From assembly GCA_951799405.1 (NCBI GenBank), contig OX637361.1, positions 10,080,170 through 10,144,169 on the forward strand: a stretch of DNA of 64,000 nt, given 5' to 3'. Under the pieces are notes generated by a model. It searched no databases. It was not told the origin of the DNA and worked only from the letters and a program-made list of their open reading frames with translations. The translations under genes and the position numbers were made by a program. This document shows positions 59,760-64,000 of the stretch, in pieces. The DNA comes from Agapetus fuscipes (taxonomy: Eukaryota; Arthropoda; Insecta; Trichoptera; Glossosomatidae). How positions within the stretch are numbered: the first letter of the stretch is position 1; each line of letters starts with the position of its first letter.

Positions 59760-60235
59760 AACAGCGCTCACCAAATAATTCATCCTAATGTTTTTATTAT
59801 TATATTAAAAGAGTTCATTGTAAATATTACTCCTTATTTGTTTTACATCTTTCATCAGTAAAAAGAGAAAAATCTAGAAAACTGTAAATCGTCAAGTGAA
59901 GTAAGCATTGCCACCATTTTCTGTACTGTAAGTGGCTTCGTTTTCTCAGCAACCATTTTCCATTATTACACCTACACACATATACTCAGTGGGCTCACAC
60001 ACATACAGGTACATACATATACATATGTACACATAGTAAACTCTTACCCACACTTGGACGTACAGTCTTCTCCGCACAGATCCTCCGTTTTATTAAATTC
60101 AACACTCACAATGTTACACGCTTTTTGGGCAACACGATACCGAGCAAAATATCTAAGAGCTTTTTTTATTTTATTTTACACTTAATTATTAAAAACTCAC
60201 TCAAGAAGAAACAAAGTATTAATTACTGACTTAAT
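59760..60235. other. No gene recognised
   Basis: AT-rich; a (ACATACAT)-rich stretch lies at 59998-60035. No ORF of note. Confidence 0.5.
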
Positions 60236-60239
60236 ACGG

Positions 60240-60505
60240 ATAACAAGCCTTTAAGGCTCAGGGCCTCCCGTACCACAATCCTCCAGGACTCTCTGTCTTG
60301 TGCCGCTTCCTTTCATGGTCTCCTTACTTCCAGGACTTTCACTACAACCTTAAAATTGTCTTCCCATCGTATCCTGGGACACCAGGGGCGGCACCATCCA
60401 AGACAGTTCTGATTATCCTGGAGTCCTCTGCACGTACCTTCTACATGTCCGGCCCACTGAGGTCTTCTTGATTTCATTTCTGACACAATGTTTAACTCTT
60501 GCAAT
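60240..60505 (-). mobile_element. LINE-R C-terminal fragment
   Basis: AAGCCTTTAAGGCTCAGGGCC, CCACAATCCTCCAGGACTC and CATGTCCGGCCCACTG match the inverted C-terminal codons of the LINE at 48365. A minus-strand frame gives MKSRRPQWAGHVEG. The 3' tail is missing. Confidence 0.8.
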
Positions 60506-60567
60506 AGGTATTGACCTCAGTTCCGGAACTAAGCCACACATACAGGGTAACTTCTTACCGCGTTAGT

Positions 60568-61208
60568 TGTTATGTTATTTTATAACATATAAAAAAAACA
60601 ATCCCGAAGTGTGCAGTGTGTGTTTGTGGGCCGAACGGAGCCGAATGGTCACGGAAGCGGCCGAACTGCGCCGCGTGATGTGATCGGGCCGTCGGTCATC
60701 AGTTCCCGGCAAGATGTCAACGGATTAAGACGTCAGCGACCAAGCACCAAGCGGTGCAAGAGGGGGCACTACAATGGAGCTCCCTCCTCCCCATCTGCTT
60801 GGATTTCCTGCCAGCAAGGCACCCGCCTTGTGGACCAGAGGCATAGGAGACATAGCGCATAGGAGCGCACACTCAGGGGCTCCCACGTGCGGAGGCGTCC
60901 GCCTCGTGAACCGCCGCTAGCCTGGGGCGCTGCCCCAGGCCTTCCGTTTAGAACTCCAGCCAACGGAATACGGAGTGTTCTAGTGACAACCTGCAGGTCG
61001 TGCCATTCCCTAAATTCCCCTTTTTCCCCATTTAAGTAAAGTCAATAAACCCTTATTTGTTCATGTCAAACTTATCTTTTAATTATACAACCTTCCCAAG
61101 ATATAAGTAAGCAATACCGAAGGAAAGAACCCCACGCCCTGAGAGTGATGCTGATGAGAGCTGCCGGATGTAAGTATCCTGAAGATACCTTTCAATCCAA
61201 ACATAACA
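60568..61208 (+). repeat. 5' LTR (641 bp)
   Basis: Ends are TGTTATG and CATAACA. A perfect CCTGGGGC/GCCCCAGG hairpin lies at about 60921-60939. AATAAA is at 61045. An inverted solo copy lies at 12180-13336. The 83-codon ORF here recurs in the 3' LTR only because the LTR does. Confidence 0.92.
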
Positions 61209-61209
61209 C

Positions 61210-61227
61210 TGGCGCATCCAACTGGGA
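61210..61227 (+). other. Primer-binding site
   Basis: TGGCGCATCCAACTGGGA begins two bases after the LTR end. The TGG start fits a tRNA CCA end; the tRNA was not identified. Confidence 0.7.
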
Positions 61228-63414
61228 TTCTTTCGGTGTTGCGAACTTTTATTTTGGGAATTGTTTTGTGAAGCTCTGTTTTTTTTGTGTGTAATTTTTT
61301 TTTGCTTTCATTATGACGTCATATGTTTTCTTGCCTTGATTTTAGAATGAATTGTTTTTGTTTTGATTGCTTTTGCATTTTGCTGTAATGTCCTTTTGAC
61401 GATTAAAAATTATGATAGAATTTTTATATCAATATAAATTGACATGCAATCTTTGAGAAGCCTGAAAAATAAATCATTAAATCTTGTATCATTTGCTAAA
61501 AACCCTCGTCATATTTTAATTTTTTATGCCAATTTAATTTTTTCTCTAACATTTAGTATTTCTGTCTATTTTGATCTAACAATGTTTTGGTTGCTCCCTT
61601 TTTGTTTTTTGCATTTGCGTAAATGTGCTTTGACGATTTAGAATTCTGTGAAATTTTAATATCAATAAAATGTACATGCATTTTTGAGAATTCATCGAAG
61701 GCAAAGCATCATTATTTTGTTTTATTTTTTTTCACAGAAATCTAGCTTTGTTTATTTTACATAAGTACCTTCCTTGAAATTGATGCATTATTTGTTGCTA
61801 GGCAAATAAACTTTCACTTTATGTTTTTTTTCATAAAAGCTTTTAACAAACTTTTTTTCCACATTAAAGGATTCTCAGAAATATTTTATTTAATGTGAGG
61901 ATTAAGTGTTTGGTAATTCATGATGTTTTTCCCCCATTTGGTTTTTTTAATGTGCTATTCTCAAAAACATTTTAAAATAATTTTTATTTTTTCCGGGGTA
62001 AACTGGTGATTAGCTCCTTTCGGAAATTTACTACGAACTATGGCTATTCTGTTGGCTGCCATTTGTAAATAATTTTATAGATTAGCTTTAGGTACTTTTG
62101 TGTGTTGTCAGGGAACATTGAAATCGTTCCAAGAACCCTCAAAAAACGATAGAGAATTGTAATTTTTGTAAAAAGGTAGCTAAGGATTCATTTTAGTTTA
62201 ATATTTACGATAGTTTTATTTCTTGCAAGCAATAGCATATCACTTTTGTGCGATGTTTGGCCGATATACGGGTCACTTGGAGATTTAAACTTGAACGGTT
62301 CTCAAAAAACATCGGAGAAATTTTGTTTTATAGTGTACAAATAGGTAATTTAGTTAGAATTAGGATTTCTTGACTACATTTGTTTTTATGTATGTAAATA
62401 TCTTCTACAGTTTTTTTGTAAAATTTCAATGGTTTTCCGAATTAACCCTTTGGAAAAAGATTGAATAATGAAGTTTCTTTATTCTTCTAAAAAATTAAGT
62501 GGCGCCACCGAGAAAGAGTGGGAAAATGTGGTCCTTTGGGAAAGGGAAGCCGTTTTCCGGGATTCTACTTTCGTAGGTCCGTGTGTGGATTTTCCACGGT
62601 ATGTTGATGTAGGGATGAAATTATCACTGCTTTGAGTGGAAATTGATGTAAGGGGAAGAAATGCTGGCCTTTTTCTTGGAAAAGGGAGCGCATTTTCTTG
62701 AGATGTTACGTTTCGTAAATCTGGGATCTGATATGCACTTTTGTGTATAAGATGACACTTAAAGCCTTGTTCATTTTGTCGAAGGAGGAAAATGTCTGTG
62801 AGTACAGACGTGTTTGAGGCTCGAAAGAGCCGGTGTATTTGTAATATTTTGTTTGTGTATTCCATATTCACTTCAAGATGTTTTATATGGAATGTTCCAC
62901 TCTTTTTCGAGTGAGTTCGTAGTGGATTTTACGCACTAACATATTAAATATTTTGAGCGAGTCTTGGATGTTGTCTCTATAATATGTATTTTTTTTTTGT
63001 ATTCAGCTCAGAGCGTATTGTTATATAATAGTCGACTCCTGTAACGAGTTATGACTTGGTTAATATAAGTACCAGTGTAAGATATGTTTTGATTGCTGTG
63101 ATTATTATTTATTGTTTAGAGTTTTCGACATGTTTTGGTGAAGAAAAAAGGCCTTGTTACAATATCGCTTTTAATCCGCGTCTTGTCGGTTATTGGAACC
63201 ACCTTGAAAATTCCCAAACCAAATCGATAATTCTCACAGCCACCAGTTTTCTTCTTCCTTCTTTCTGGTGTGTTGATAGGACAGAAGGATGTTCCTGTAA
63301 ATCCCCTTTCCCTTTTTGTGTTCCCATAAAATTTTCAATTTTCTTAATGGCCAAAGACCTGATGTTGTGTGTGAAGACTGTTGTGTTGCTCCTGGTTTTC
63401 TTTCTTTATTTTTG

Positions 63415-63427
63415 TGAGAAAGGGGAA
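63415..63427 (+). other. Polypurine tract
   Basis: GAGAAAGGGGAA directly precedes the 3' LTR. Confidence 0.75.
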
Positions 63428-64000
63428 TGTTATGTTATTTTATAACATATAAAAAAAACAATCCCGAAGTGTGCAGTGTGTGTTTGTGGGCCGAACGGAG
63501 CCGAATGGTCACGGAAGCGGCCGAACTGCGCCGCGTGATGTGATCGGGCCGTCGGTCATCAGTTCCCGGCAAGATGTCAACGGATTAAGACGTCAGCGAC
63601 CAAGCACCAAGCGGTGCAAGAGGGGGCACTACAATGGAGCTCCCTCCTCCCCATCTGCTTGGATTTCCTGCCAGCAAGGCACCCGCCTTGTGGACCAGAG
63701 GCATAGGAGACATAGCGCATAGGAGCGCACACTCAGGGGCTCCCACGTGCGGAGGCGTCCGCCTCGTGAACCGCCGCTAGCCTGGGGCGCTGCCCAGGCC
63801 TTCCGTTTAGAACTCCAGCCAACGGAATACGGAGTGTTCTAGTGACAACCTGCAGGTCGTGCCATTCCCTAAATTCCCCTTTTTCCCCATTTAAGTAAAG
63901 TCAATAAACCCTTATTTGTTCATGTCAAACTTATCTTTTAATTATACAACCTTCCCAAGATATAAGTAAGCAATACCGAAGGAAAGAACCCCACGCCCTG
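63428..64000 (+). repeat. 3' LTR, truncated by the window edge
   Basis: It matches the first 574 bp of the 5' LTR except for one missing C in the CCTGGGGC hairpin's right arm. Confidence 0.92.

Larger units (their letters stand above)
61209..63427 (+). other. Non-coding interior of the LTR element
   Basis: AT-rich sequence with T-runs. Two unrecognised open frames are present: 62479-62871 on the minus strand (130 codons) and 63056-63445 on the plus strand (129 codons, hydrophobic start then Cys-rich patch), the latter crossing into the 3' LTR. Neither has a retroelement motif. Confidence 0.6.
60568..64000 (+). mobile_element. Young non-autonomous LTR retrotransposon, right end beyond the window
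   Basis: A complete 5' LTR, a primer-binding site, a 2.2-kb interior, a polypurine tract and the first 573 bp of the 3' LTR are present. No gag or pol motif occurs on either strand of the interior. This is a large non-coding LTR derivative dependent on enzymes in trans. Only one difference (a C deletion at about 63793) was seen between the LTRs, implying very recent insertion. The target duplication cannot be tested because the right flank is missing. Confidence 0.88.

Noticed and set aside
60611..60862. 83-codon ORF present identically at 63471-63722
   Set aside because: The identity is due to the LTR pair, and the inverted solo copy at 12180 does not keep the frame.
62479..62871. Retroviral-type protein in the second LTR element
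   Set aside because: It is on the antisense strand and shows no protease, reverse transcriptase, integrase, zinc-knuckle or envelope-like motif.

Overview
This is a eukaryotic, AT-rich, intron- and transposon-dominated stretch, most likely from an arthropod. It has no bacterial operons or Shine-Dalgarno-led genes. The support for an arthropod is an LTR promoter with a TATA box and a TCAGTC initiator at canonical spacing, a SAP-type Gag N-terminus of the kind found in arthropod Gypsy-like elements, several LINE classes, tRNA-derived SINEs and many small DNA transposons. The species cannot be fixed from the sequence alone.

Most of the window is nested transposable elements. At 0-18 kb there are fragments of a YADD-type LINE (here LINE-A), tRNA-headed SINEs (SINE-A), a TTAGAT-tailed repeat (here R1), hAT-like and Mutator-like MITEs nested inside one another, a 0.98-kb block repeated at 26 kb, and a solo LTR split by a CR1/L2-like LINE. 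At 16.4-18.2 kb lies the only good candidate for a host gene: a terminal exon with a 3' splice site, a stop codon and a distant poly(A) signal. Its coding end and stop have been amplified into a 72-bp minisatellite.

At 18.96-21.93 kb is the most striking object: a complete small LTR retrotransposon with 454-bp LTRs that read as identical, a Leu-tRNA-like primer site, a polypurine tract and a 4-bp target duplication. Instead of gag-pol it carries one 566-codon ORF that joins a Gag-like SAP segment to a processed copy of the chromatin gene DEK, decayed near its 3' end. The layout recalls Gag-oncogene fusions of transducing retroviruses, with mobilisation presumably supplied in trans.

From 22 to 47 kb are more LINE, SINE and R1 copies, a 43-bp GC-rich minisatellite, a hAT MITE, a piggyBac-like MITE, LTR fragments and foldback elements. 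Three of the foldback or short inserted elements carry hammerhead-ribozyme-like cores, two of them flanked by 11-12 bp target duplications. At 47.9-51.4 kb is a full-length LINE of 3.4 kb with a 13-bp target duplication and one open endonuclease-reverse transcriptase frame; it sits inside a MITE that sits inside an older LINE. At 52-60 kb are a heterodimeric SINE, a Tigger/pogo-like transposon of 2.6 kb with a broken transposase split by a LINE, and further SINE and LINE pieces. From 60.57 kb to the right edge is a second young LTR element, with 641-bp LTRs, a 2.2-kb interior and no recognisable gag or pol; its 3' LTR runs off the window.

Functionally the window reads as a layered record of parasites. 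Autonomous LINEs (one apparently coding-intact) could drive the SINEs and the R1-tailed copies, and absent LTR elements could drive the two non-autonomous LTR elements. Long ORFs seen over the minisatellites are artefacts of repeat period. All alignments were made by eye, so identities and boundaries are approximate unless stated otherwise.
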